From: Gammaproteobacteria bacterium
GTDB lineage: Bacteria; Pseudomonadota; Gammaproteobacteria; Steroidobacterales; Woeseiaceae
DNA length: 64,000 nucleotides
Reading direction: 5' to 3'
Assembly (NCBI GenBank): GCA_024639825.1
Contig: JAHEGH010000008.1
Location: 19,153 to 83,152, forward strand
Position 1 is the stretch's first letter. Each line of letters begins with the position of its first letter. The notes below the pieces were generated by a model. The model did no database searches, was not told where the DNA came from, and saw only the letters and a program-made list of their open reading frames with translations. Made by a program: the position numbers and the translations under genes. Positions 37,763-47,082 of the stretch are shown here, piece by piece.

Positions 37763-40189
37763 TCAGTCCGCAAATCGCGCTATACGAAAGCCGACGTCCT
37801 GCCGGGGTTCTGAACTGAAGTCCCTGAAACTGAGGCGCAGCTCGCCTACGCCTGCCTGTCGCCAACTCGATCCACGTATCACATGGCTGGTACCGCGATC
37901 CGGTCCGGTCGGATCAACGATCGGTTTGGTGATACCGGGCGTCGGCACGGTGTAGAAATCGTTTACCCATTCCGCAACGTTACCGCCCCCATCATAGATT
38001 CCGAGGGCGTTCGCCTCGAAGCTGCCGACGGGCGCAGTGGAGGCGTAGCCGTCATCGTAGGCGGGCAATATCGATGGCACGAGTTCAAGCGCCGCGCGAT
38101 CTGCATAGTTACCCGCCTTCTCGGGCGGCGGCCATTTAGCACCCCAGGAAAACCTGGAGGGCTGCTTTTGCCCACCATAGCGAATCGCCAGGACCCACTC
38201 GGCTTCAGTCGGCAGCCGGTAGCCGTCCGTCAGGGGGTAAACAGGAACCCATTCACCGAACTCGGCCTTGTACGCAGGTGTCCGCCCTTCACGTTGACTG
38301 AGCCAGTTACAGTACTGCACGGCGTCAGCCCAACTGATGTTGGCGACCGGGTTGTTATCGGCGCCGAGTGACGGGTGCAGGTTGGTACCCGAGTCGTGGT
38401 TTTCACGGTACTCGGCGAATTCCTTGTTGGTAACCTCGTGCACGCCGATCAGGAATGGCCGGGTGACAGTGACCGGGACAATCACCTCGTTGGCACGACG
38501 CCCCACCTCAGCGCGCGATGCCCCCATCGAGAAAGTCGCGGGTTCAACGCGCCGCATGGTTTGGCCAGCAGGCGACTTGAGTATCTTGGCGATGCTGTCC
38601 TGCGCAACCGCTTCAACCGACCGCAGCGTCGCTGACAGTGTTTGCGGATAACCTGGCCGCGGCGTCACGGTGCGTCGCCACGAGACATGGCCCTGGCGGC
38701 GCACCTCGATCGAATGGGGCGCCGAAGTCAATCGCAACGTCGTCTTACCTTTACCTCGCGCACGACCATCGACATAGACCGTCGAATCCTCCGGGCTCAC
38801 ATTTACAGTTACCGTGCCGAGACGCGCAGACAGATCAACGGTAATCGACTCCGATGCATTGGATTCAAGCCGCAGACTGCGTCGCGTCACGCCGTATCCA
38901 GCCTTCGATAGTCCGATGTCATAGTCGACTTCGGGCGCCAGCGAGAGCGTTATCGGGGACTGTCCTCGATAGCGGCCATTGACGGTGACATTTGCACCGC
39001 GGGGGATCGTATTGACGATAAGCCGCGCGTCGGCAGGATCCAGCGTAATCAGCGGCAATTGCTGGGCCACGTTGGGCTCAGCTACAACGGTGCCATCCCA
39101 GGCACTGAAGCCGTCTTTCGACAGGGTCACATCGTGTGAGCCCTCCAGTAACTCGATCGTTGCGGGTGTGACGCCAACCTCTTCGTCACCTTTGAATATC
39201 TTCGCGCCCGGGGGTTCGGACTCAATACGCACATCAGCCCAGCGCGGCACCAACTGCACGCTGAAGTTCTCAAGCAGATCCAGACCCTCGATCTCGACAA
39301 CACCAGTAAATGGCAGAAAGCGCTCGGACTCCACAGTTACGGAGTGCGGTCCTGGCTCCAGCTGGACAGGACCGAATGGTGCATTGCCCACCTGCCCTTC
39401 GTCGACGGTTACCACTGCGTCGACCGCAGGGTCAGCGAAAACCAGGAGTCGCCCTGGCTTCTTGCGCATGCGCAGACTAACCGTCATCGATTGCTCATCG
39501 CCGACAACAAAGGTCTGCTCTACGTCGTAGTAACCTTGTTTCTGCACGTTTACCGTGTAGTCACCCTTGCGCAGCAAAACTCGATCGCCAATGGGCAAGC
39601 GAAACCAGCCACCGTCGATGCTGAAGCCGTCAGGCTCAGCCGGGGCGATTTCGAACTCCACTGACTTCGCACTGAATAACAGGTACGAGGCCAGCAGCAG
39701 TGCTGCGAGCCCAGCGCTGACGATCACTTTGAGGGAGCTGGTCCGATGCTTCTCAATCCGGGCTGCCGTTTCTACGGCACGAGTAAACGCGGTGGGTGCG
39801 ATCGCCTCCTCATCAGGCAGCTCGTCCCCTTCCGGCAGATCCGGCGGGCGAGTAACGTAAGCACTGTCTTCCAGGCGCACATCGAGCGACAAACGCTCGC
39901 CTTCCGCCTGGACGCGAATGCGGCTGCCGTAGAATTGCAGCTCGTCCCCATGTTTAAGCTTGCGGCTGGTTTCAAGCGTTTCGCCATTTATCGTCATCGC
40001 CGCGCTACGGCCGACTGGCTGTACAAATGGGGTGCCATCGAGCAAATCAAGTAATGCAACGGGCCCGCCGCCCGGCCCTGGCAGGCGCAGCTCACAGTCG
40101 CTGCTCGTGCCGACGCGCAGGGGCAGTGCAGGCGCGTCTACGCGGCGCTCCCCTTCCACATCCTTTATAAACAGATGATCGAAACTCAA
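37763..40189 (-). CDS. Degenerate FHA / TM / PEGA repeats / FGE-sulfatase (SUMF1-like) domain protein
   Basis: TM SSLKVIVSAGLAALLLASYLLF; PEGA-like repeats (ARLIVNTIPRGANVTVNGRYRGQSPITLSL, GTVTVNVSPEDSTVYVDGRARGKGKTTLRL); FGE-like EVTNKEFAEYRE, YRLPTEAEW, GGNVAEWVNDFY, IRGSSWR. Confidence 0.9.
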   Translation of the reverse strand: MSFDHLFIKDVEGERRVDAPALPLRVGTSSDCELRLPGPGGGPVALLDLLDGTPFVQPVGRSAAMTINGETLETSRKLKHGDELQFYGSRIRVQAEGERLSLDVRLEDSAYVTRPPDLPEGDELPDEEAIAPTAFTRAVETAARIEKHRTSSLKVIVSAGLAALLLASYLLFSAKSVEFEIAPAEPDGFSIDGGWFRLPIGDRVLLRKGDYTVNVQKQGYYDVEQTFVVGDEQSMTVSLRMRKKPGRLLVFADPAVDAVVTVDEGQVGNAPFGPVQLEPGPHSVTVESERFLPFTGVVEIEGLDLLENFSVQLVPRWADVRIESEPPGAKIFKGDEEVGVTPATIELLEGSHDVTLSKDGFSAWDGTVVAEPNVAQQLPLITLDPADARLIVNTIPRGANVTVNGRYRGQSPITLSLAPEVDYDIGLSKAGYGVTRRSLRLESNASESITVDLSARLGTVTVNVSPEDSTVYVDGRARGKGKTTLRLTSAPHSIEVRRQGHVSWRRTVTPRPGYPQTLSATLRSVEAVAQDSIAKILKSPAGQTMRRVEPATFSMGASRAEVGRRANEVIVPVTVTRPFLIGVHEVTNKEFAEYRENHDSGTNLHPSLGADNNPVANISWADAVQYCNWLSQREGRTPAYKAEFGEWVPVYPLTDGYRLPTEAEWVLAIRYGGQKQPSRFSWGAKWPPPEKAGNYADRAALELVPSILPAYDDGYASTAPVGSFEANALGIYDGGGNVAEWVNDFYTVPTPGITKPIVDPTGPDRGTSHVIRGSSWRQAGVGELRLSFRDFSSEPRQDVGFRIARFAD

Positions 40190-42597
40190 ATCGGCTCCTT
40201 ACAAACCACTTCGACGGGCTGCATTTCAATCTCGGGCGCCACGCGAAACTCAACGCGCACGTCCCGGAATCCCGGCCTGATGCCAAGCGCGACATAGGTC
40301 CCCGGCCGCAAGTTCAGGTCCGTACTACCGAAACTACCGAGCACGCCGACCTTGTAAATGGAAACCGCAGTCATGTTATCCGAAACCAGCTCTACCGTGA
40401 CAGGCGTTGCCGCGCGCTTTAGCAGGCGCGACAGTTCGTCGCGCTGGCCAGCCAGGCGTGGCCCGATCTCTGGCATGACCGTGACGTCCACGACCAGTTT
40501 CGTCGCCCGTTGCATCACGGAAGGCACCGACAGGCGATCCGGATCCTTGATGTACTCATCAAATTGCCTGTGTAGCGCACTCATCTGTCGGGCGTTCGAG
40601 AGCCCGTCTTTAGCGAATGCCAGATTGCCATCGACTTTCAGTATTTGTTCGTAGGTCGTTGCGGCCGCATCCCAGTCCTCGGAGCCTTCCAGCGATACAG
40701 CCTCCTGCTCCAGCGTGTTGATGTTGCTCAAGCGCAGGCCCTGATCGACCTGCAACAGGCCGTCGGCAGGTTCCTGCGAACCAGGAATCAGTTGCTCCGC
40801 CATGCGAAACGCTGCTCGCGCACCCAGATAGTCTCCGATCGCCAGCGCTTCGAGGCCTTCACTCATGCGTGAATCGAACTGCATCTTGATCCGCGTGGCG
40901 CGAACGCGCTCCAATCCTTCAGTCGCAGGCAACCAGTTGGGATCGAGTGTGGCTGCCTGCGCAAAATTGGCTTCGGCGGCGTCCAGTTCCAGCTCCTCTT
41001 CAAAGACGAGTCCCTGCTCAACGAGTTGCAGCACCGTTTCAAGATTTTGTGCACGCTCGAGGCCGGCACGAGCCTCCGGATGGTTCGGCGTGATGGCGAC
41101 AGCAAGCTCATAAAATCGCAGTGCGTCCAAACGCTCGCCCGCATCGAATGCCGCCCTGGCGGCTGACAGCGCTTTTTCAAACTCGGGTTCAACCTGGTCG
41201 AACAGCGGCTCGAGAACGGACAATGCGTCGAGATAGTGCAGTTCGGCCGCCGCCCAATTGCGCTTCAGAAATGCCGCGTCGCCCTGCGCATAAAAGTCCC
41301 TGGCACGACGATAAGGCACCTGCGCCCAGCGCTGCACACTGCGTCGCTCCAGCGTTTCGAAATCTGACAGCAACTCGCCGAGAATCATTTCAACGTTGTA
41401 ACGAAGCTTGCCATCATCATTGAGACCGCTGAAATCCGCATCGTTCTCGTTGAACTCAATCGTTTCGCCGTCGAGCGCCACATTCTCGGGCTTATAGTCG
41501 CGCGTCACGCGGTCGATACCCGGTTCGCCACTGCCTTCCAGGACATCCGACTCGACCAGGGATCCGTTCGCCGGCGCTCGCGACGACGGAACGGCCCCTT
41601 CTCGCACCGCACCCTTCTGCTCGTCCACTGCGTCGGGCAGCAGGAACACCACGCCCAGCAGTACAACCACGAGCGTAGCGAGCGCTACCAGCATGGTGCG
41701 CGGACTGATCCCGGATGAACTGCCCGCGGCGACATCAGAAATCGCTTCCGCACCGGCCGCCTGAACCGGCCGTAACGCCGCGACTGTCTCGATTCGCTCG
41801 TCATCCGGCGCAGGGCGGGCGACGATCTGGGAATGCGCAGGACCCGGCGCGAACCCGGCCGCTCGCAGCGTCTCAACAATCTCCTCTGCATCGGGCCTCG
41901 CTGCGGCGTCCTTATCCAGCATGCTGGCAACCAGATCGCGCAGCGACTCAGGCACTTTGTCCCCACTCGCCGCCTGCAGCGGCGCAGTTTCAGCATCCGG
42001 TGGCCACGGCGGCGCACCCGAGATGAGTTCGTACATCAGGATTCCCAGCGCGTAGATATCATCGGACGGCTGCGCAACGCTTCCGGCGAGGGCCTGCGGG
42101 CTGGCCGCAACCGGCGAACCGCCGCCTGCATTCGAACCAACCGATGCGGCAACACCGAAATCGCTGAGGTACGGAACACCGTTGTGGTCGAGCAGCACGT
42201 TTGACGCCTTAACGTCGCGATGCACGATGCCCTTTGCATGCGAGTAGCGCAGCGCATCGGCAACAAGACCCAGCGGCGGCAGAATTTCCGTCAGGGCTTT
42301 TGCTGTGAGTGCACCGAGATCCACGCCGGCGACATACTGCAAGCTGTAAAATGCCGTGCCCTGATCTTCGTGAAATTCGAATACGCGCACGATGTGCGCG
42401 TGCATGAGTCGCAGGTTGGTTTGCCACTCATCTCGCAGACGCTTGCCGGCCGCGCCCGCCGGTACGATCTTGAGGGCGACAGACGCCCGCGTCATTCGAT
42501 CGCGTGCGAGCCAGGTTTCTGCTTCTCCGCCCTTGCCGAGCGATCGCTCCAGCGTATACCTGTCGGCTAACTGGGTCCCTTTACTGAGTTCGAGCAT
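40186..42597 (-). CDS. Ser/Thr protein kinase with TM and TPR-like extracytoplasmic region
   Basis: YTLERSLGKGGEAETWLA, VALKIV, GIVHRDVKASNVLL, LSDFGVA; TM TMLVALATLVVVLLGVVFLL; start at Met 42597. Confidence 0.93.
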   Translation of the reverse strand: MLELSKGTQLADRYTLERSLGKGGEAETWLARDRMTRASVALKIVPAGAAGKRLRDEWQTNLRLMHAHIVRVFEFHEDQGTAFYSLQYVAGVDLGALTAKALTEILPPLGLVADALRYSHAKGIVHRDVKASNVLLDHNGVPYLSDFGVAASVGSNAGGGSPVAASPQALAGSVAQPSDDIYALGILMYELISGAPPWPPDAETAPLQAASGDKVPESLRDLVASMLDKDAAARPDAEEIVETLRAAGFAPGPAHSQIVARPAPDDERIETVAALRPVQAAGAEAISDVAAGSSSGISPRTMLVALATLVVVLLGVVFLLPDAVDEQKGAVREGAVPSSRAPANGSLVESDVLEGSGEPGIDRVTRDYKPENVALDGETIEFNENDADFSGLNDDGKLRYNVEMILGELLSDFETLERRSVQRWAQVPYRRARDFYAQGDAAFLKRNWAAAELHYLDALSVLEPLFDQVEPEFEKALSAARAAFDAGERLDALRFYELAVAITPNHPEARAGLERAQNLETVLQLVEQGLVFEEELELDAAEANFAQAATLDPNWLPATEGLERVRATRIKMQFDSRMSEGLEALAIGDYLGARAAFRMAEQLIPGSQEPADGLLQVDQGLRLSNINTLEQEAVSLEGSEDWDAAATTYEQILKVDGNLAFAKDGLSNARQMSALHRQFDEYIKDPDRLSVPSVMQRATKLVVDVTVMPEIGPRLAGQRDELSRLLKRAATPVTVELVSDNMTAVSIYKVGVLGSFGSTDLNLRPGTYVALGIRPGFRDVRVEFRVAPEIEMQPVEVVCKEPI

Positions 42598-42617
42598 TGT
42601 GAGCCGCTTAATGCGCT

Positions 42618-43859
42618 CTAATTCGCGGGTGCGTCTTCGGCGGCGCGGGCTGGCCTGCCGACGTCGACCGTCTGCGAGAAGCCGGTTTCGGCCTGGTAGA
42701 TTTCCTTGAGCATCCGGCGCCATCCTTCATATTGCGCCTCTGCCGTGCCGGTCAGCCGTCGCTCCTGACCCTCTACGCTGACCACCATGGGGGCAGCCTG
42801 TCCACCGAAGGATTGGGACAGCTCAGCGATAGCTTCGATATGGGAATCCGCTTCGCTGCTGCGCTGGATGCCACCGACAATGCGGTTCAGTCCCTCTGAG
42901 ATGCCCATGTATTGCAGGCTACGGTTCACGCGGCGCTGGCGGCTGCTGCTCGAGTTATTCGCATCAACGGCCAGCGAGCCTGCCAGCACCACGACACCGA
43001 CCAGCGCCTGCATGCGAGCCGAACGCTTGACCTGCCGATACGCGATCAATTCCTGGCGCGACACTTTGCGCCAGTTTCGGTATGGAATGGAGATGCCATA
43101 GTAGAAATTGGCATAGTGCTCATTCAGGGTATCGACCACGAGGCGATCACGTTCACGGATCTGCCGTAGCCTCGCCACGGTCGGGTCATTCTCTGCCGGA
43201 AGCCGCTGAATTGAAACAATACCTTCTTCGTCAGCCTGCAAGTGCTCCCCGTAAGCGAGCGGGGACATATCAGCAAAAAACTTCAGCTCCGAAATCTGTC
43301 GGGTCTGTTCCAGCGTTTTCGGCATCATTTGTGCTGCGAAGACCTGCAGATCATTCGCGATATCGTTGAAGATTTTCTGGTAGGGATCGAGGCGCCTGTC
43401 GCGCCGTTCGGAGTAAGACGTGATGCCGGTCTGCGTCTCGTAGACCTTACTGAACCAGTGACGGCCTGCGGCGTCGTCGACCGAGATGTCAAGCGTGACG
43501 AACTCGCCGTCAGACTGTTCGATATTGCCGCTTATTATGACGTCCGTGAAAGCCTGCCGCGAGGGGATGACTCTAACGGCACCCCAGTGCCCCGTGCCCT
43601 GCAAGGTCGTTTTCAGGTGATAGGCGAGGTATTTGGTTTCGGCGAAACGAATTTCCTCGAAAACGCCGCTTTTGCGGGGGTTATTGTCGTCGTCAATGCC
43701 CGGCTCGAACTCAACAATGCCGATATCGAGCAGCCGCGACTCTTCGACAGGCGATTGTGCAACCACCAGCTCCGTCTCATCCGCGACGATAACCTCATTG
43801 ACGGTGCAGCCGGTGCCCAACAGGCACAGCACGACGAGTAACAGCGTTATCCTTAGCAT
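42618..43859 (-). CDS. Lipoprotein of unknown function in kinase/vWA cluster (TolB/CsgG-like N-terminal beta segment possible)
   Basis: Lipobox CLLGTGC; LLDIGIVEFEPG segment; internal hydrophobic MQALVGVVVLAGSLAV. Confidence 0.75.
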   Translation of the reverse strand: MLRITLLLVVLCLLGTGCTVNEVIVADETELVVAQSPVEESRLLDIGIVEFEPGIDDDNNPRKSGVFEEIRFAETKYLAYHLKTTLQGTGHWGAVRVIPSRQAFTDVIISGNIEQSDGEFVTLDISVDDAAGRHWFSKVYETQTGITSYSERRDRRLDPYQKIFNDIANDLQVFAAQMMPKTLEQTRQISELKFFADMSPLAYGEHLQADEEGIVSIQRLPAENDPTVARLRQIRERDRLVVDTLNEHYANFYYGISIPYRNWRKVSRQELIAYRQVKRSARMQALVGVVVLAGSLAVDANNSSSSRQRRVNRSLQYMGISEGLNRIVGGIQRSSEADSHIEAIAELSQSFGGQAAPMVVSVEGQERRLTGTAEAQYEGWRRMLKEIYQAETGFSQTVDVGRPARAAEDAPAN

Positions 43860-43877
43860 TGTACGCGATGAATCTCC

Positions 43878-44882
43878 CTACATGCCCTTGTACTTGCGGT
43901 ATTCCTCCCAGAGGCGTTCGCGCAGTTCTGGATCTTCTTCCGCCAAGGCCGCTTCACGCAGCTGCTTGGCAACGATATCGTCATCGATCAAAGCCTCGAT
44001 GTCATCAGGCGTACGCCTCGCGATTTCCTGATTATCCAGACCTTCCAGCGGACCACCGCCTACCTCGCCAGCGGAATCGCCGCCGCTGCCGCTGCCGCCG
44101 CTGCCGTTACCGCTACCCGCCATGGCGCCGGCTGACTGTTCTCCGAGGCTGATCGAACCACCCCGGTTGCCACCGGTACCGGTATCGAAGCCTTCTGTAT
44201 TGCGTGACGCAGACGCGATCTCGCGTTGTTCTTCACCGAGAGACTCATCGAAGTCGCCGAGCGATTTATCCAGCTCTTCGCCAAGCTGCTCGGCCTTTTC
44301 CGCGTCACCACCCGGAAATTGACCGACATCGCCTGCGCCGCCGGCGCCGCCGCCGCTGGCATCGCTATCTTCGCAGCCCATACCTCCACCGATACCACCG
44401 CCGGAGATACCGCCGTCGTTACAATCCTGACCCATCGCGCCAGCACCACCAGCACCGCCAGCACCGCCTCCGGTGCTTACGCCTTCCATATCCTGGCCGC
44501 CCATTGAGCCGCCCATGGAGCCGCCAGACGAACCACCCATGGAGCCGCCAGAGGACCCGCCGGAGGACCCGCCGGATGAACCACCCATTGAGCCACCTGA
44601 TGAACCACCCGTGGAGCCGCCGGACGAACCGCCCGACATGCCACCAGGCATGCCACCACCCGATGACCCCCCTGAAGAACCACCTGACTCACCACCGCCG
44701 GACGAGCCGCCGCCGGACGAACCGCCGCCTGGCAGTTGGACGCCGCCGGACGAGCCGCCGCCCGAGCTACCGCCGCTTACACCCACAGCGCAGCCCGTAA
44801 CCAGGAACCCAGCGCAGGCAACCGCTATACAGGCACGAATCGCTGTTGCGAGCCTTGGGTTGTTCCGGGTCTGTGATTTCAT
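43878..44882 (-). CDS. Gly/Ser-repeat lipoprotein with charged helical C-terminus
   Basis: Lipobox FLVTGC; long GGSSGGS/GGSMGGS tract; C-terminal PDDIEALIDDDIVAKQLREAALAEEDPELRERLWEEYRKYKGM. Confidence 0.8.
   Translation of the reverse strand: MKSQTRNNPRLATAIRACIAVACAGFLVTGCAVGVSGGSSGGGSSGGVQLPGGGSSGGGSSGGGESGGSSGGSSGGGMPGGMSGGSSGGSTGGSSGGSMGGSSGGSSGGSSGGSMGGSSGGSMGGSMGGQDMEGVSTGGGAGGAGGAGAMGQDCNDGGISGGGIGGGMGCEDSDASGGGAGGAGDVGQFPGGDAEKAEQLGEELDKSLGDFDESLGEEQREIASASRNTEGFDTGTGGNRGGSISLGEQSAGAMAGSGNGSGGSGSGGDSAGEVGGGPLEGLDNQEIARRTPDDIEALIDDDIVAKQLREAALAEEDPELRERLWEEYRKYKGM
44496..44774. repeat. Degenerate tandem repeat encoding (G-G-S-S/M/T)n
   Basis: Repeated gag/gac-ccg-cc(a/g) 12-nt-like units visible directly (e.g. 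ggaggacccgccggaggacccgccggatgaacc). Confidence 0.85.
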
Positions 44883-44946
44883 AATATTCTCTCCCGAATC
44901 CTAGGCTTGGAACCCAAACCAGGCGGCGAGTTCCCGCCGAATGACA

Positions 44947-45798
44947 TCATCCATCGATAATACGCGCGCGACCCGGCTTCCGGAACAGGATCAGCGACAA
45001 ATCATCGGGTTTGCTGGGCTGGCCGGATACGACGCCTGACATACGTTCCTCCGCCAGTTTAACAACGGCTGCTGCGCTCTCCACCAGGCCACCGGTGCGA
45101 ACCTGTTCGACAATTTCGTCCAGGTGAACGTTGTCCGTCAGTCCGTCACTGGCCACAAGCACCGTATCACGTGGACGCAGCTCTACGCCCGCGCCTACGT
45201 CGATACGCATGTCGCTGGTACCGAGAAAATTGGAAACGAGGTGGCGATCTTCGTGATGTAGCGCCTCACGTTCATCGAGAAACCCAGCCTCGACTGCAAA
45301 CCCGGTTGGCGAGTGCGCCGTCGTCTGTAATTTGATGAGTCCGCGCTGGCCGACGACCAGTGCTTCGGAGTCGCCAATCTGGTACGAACGGGCGACCAGG
45401 CCTTCGATCGTGATAACCGTCATCGTAGACGCACTGCCGTTGGCGAGCGCCAGCACCGCTTCATTAGCCGCCTCGATCCCGTTGAGTATCGCCGTACGCA
45501 ACAACATGGTCTTGTCCATGGCGGTTTGTAACGACGCGGCCAAGGTAGTGACCGCAGTCAGCGATGCGCGCTTGCCGGCGGGCAGCCCGCCTGCCCCGTC
45601 AGCCACAACCAGCACGGCCGCGCCAGGACCATACGGTATGACCGCCACAGTATCTTCGTTTTCGGATTGCTTCCCGGGGTCCCTCTGGCTGAGGGCTACT
45701 GCCGAACCTCCGGCAACATCGACCTCGATCTGGTCCAGCTCAAAAGCGCCGTTAAGCACCAGAATGTCGGTTTGTTCCGTCGCTTCATCATCCATCAT
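44947..45798 (-). CDS. PP2C-family protein phosphatase
   Basis: AVLVVADGAGGLPAGKRAS, YQIGDSEALVV, VLVASDGLTDNV; ATG at 45798 overlaps the upstream kinase stop (ATGA). Confidence 0.92.
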   Translation of the reverse strand: MMDDEATEQTDILVLNGAFELDQIEVDVAGGSAVALSQRDPGKQSENEDTVAVIPYGPGAAVLVVADGAGGLPAGKRASLTAVTTLAASLQTAMDKTMLLRTAILNGIEAANEAVLALANGSASTMTVITIEGLVARSYQIGDSEALVVGQRGLIKLQTTAHSPTGFAVEAGFLDEREALHHEDRHLVSNFLGTSDMRIDVGAGVELRPRDTVLVASDGLTDNVHLDEIVEQVRTGGLVESAAAVVKLAEERMSGVVSGQPSKPDDLSLILFRKPGRARIIDG

Positions 45799-47081
45799 TC
45801 GCGTCTCACCGGTTCCCGGCACCAGGCACAGAAATTCCAGAATTCATGCGCAATGCCCCAGTCGCAGGCCCGGCAGCTGTGGCGGCTACCCTTGAGTTTC
45901 CATGGGCGCCGGACTTTCGTGCGACAGTGAGGACAATAACGCATGAATGGCATCAGCGGACCACGGCACCGTGAGTTCGCGCATTTTGCCGTATAGCGTT
46001 TGTCGGGATAGTGACGCGTGGCCTCCTCGACGAAGCCCGGACCATAACACCAGGCACAGTAATCCCAGTCATTCTTCACACCGCGCTCACATCGTGGGCA
46101 ATGCGCCGGCATCGATGTCTCGGCGCCGCGCGCCGGATTGTCAAACCCGCACCAGGGGCAGGCCTGCATGCTTTGGGAAACGGGGCCCTCGCAGCTTCGG
46201 CAGTGATGCCGGGTATCCAGCTGTTGTTTGAACTGCCGCTGGAACTCGCGCCACTGCATCTGACGCCAGGACGCACTTCGCCCTGTACCATTTTTTGCTT
46301 TCGGCTTCTTCTGTTTGCGCGCATGGCTGTCGATACGCTCGAAGTCGGCGTACATCTGAACGGCTGTGCGATAGCGCTTCGCCGGATCGAGTTGGATGGA
46401 TTTCCTAAGTACCTCAATCAACTCGGGCCTGACCCGCGCCTTGAGCGTCTCATGCCCCGGCAGCGGCCACGTGAAGGGCCACTCCGGCAATTTTCCGGAA
46501 ATCATGCGGTACAAGACCAAACCCATCGAGAACACATCAGACTGAAACTTGGGCCTGCCCATCGCTTGTTCCGGCGCGATGTAGTCTATCGTCCCCGACC
46601 CTGACGCTTTCAAAGTACGGAGACTCAGCTTGGCAAAACCGAAGTCTGCGAGCTTCAGGCAATTGCCAGGGAACAGAATGAAGTTTTCGGGCTTGATGTC
46701 GCAGTGAATAATTTTGTGCTCATGGGCGTGTGCGAGGGCCGCCAGGCCCTGCCCGGCCAGATCCAGTTTTGCCGTCGTCGAGGTGCGTCGTTCAATGCGA
46801 TCCGCAAGCGACTCATCGCCGAGTTCCATGGCAATAACAAAGCGCTCATCGATATAGCTCGCGTTGAGCACTGACAGAATATTCGGATGCTGCAACTTGG
46901 TCGCCACCCGCACTTCATGCAGGAATTCCTCGTGGCCGGTATTCTCGTCCTGTTTCGGAATCTTGAGCGCAACCTTGATTTTCTGGATCGTATCGTAGGC
47001 GCGATACACATCAGCCAGTGGCCCGGACGCGATACGGCCGAGAATCCGGTACTTGCCTATTTTCTGCCGTGCCCGCAGCAT
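45795..47081 (-). CDS. Ser/Thr protein kinase with four C-terminal zinc-ribbon-like units
   Basis: YRILGRIASGPLADVYRAYD, VALKIP, KIIHCDIKPENFIL, LADFGFA; four CxxC...CxxC-type units; start at Met 47081. Confidence 0.92.
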   Translation of the reverse strand: MLRARQKIGKYRILGRIASGPLADVYRAYDTIQKIKVALKIPKQDENTGHEEFLHEVRVATKLQHPNILSVLNASYIDERFVIAMELGDESLADRIERRTSTTAKLDLAGQGLAALAHAHEHKIIHCDIKPENFILFPGNCLKLADFGFAKLSLRTLKASGSGTIDYIAPEQAMGRPKFQSDVFSMGLVLYRMISGKLPEWPFTWPLPGHETLKARVRPELIEVLRKSIQLDPAKRYRTAVQMYADFERIDSHARKQKKPKAKNGTGRSASWRQMQWREFQRQFKQQLDTRHHCRSCEGPVSQSMQACPWCGFDNPARGAETSMPAHCPRCERGVKNDWDYCAWCYGPGFVEEATRHYPDKRYTAKCANSRCRGPLMPFMRYCPHCRTKVRRPWKLKGSRHSCRACDWGIAHEFWNFCAWCREPVRRE

Positions 47082-47082
47082 T

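Noticed and set aside
44204-44904. Plus-strand ORFs with Pro/Glu/Asp-rich or His/Arg-rich repeats opposite the Gly/Ser lipoprotein gene
   Set aside because: They are antisense shadows of the GGS repeat (GGN/TCN complement gives CCN/GAN) in a high-GC region; the minus ORF has a lipobox and proper operon context.
33073-47081. Type VI secretion regulatory (PpkA/PppA/FHA) locus
   Set aside because: Kinase, PP2C and FHA are present, but I saw no Tss/Hcp/VgrG/ClpV/TssM genes anywhere in the window.
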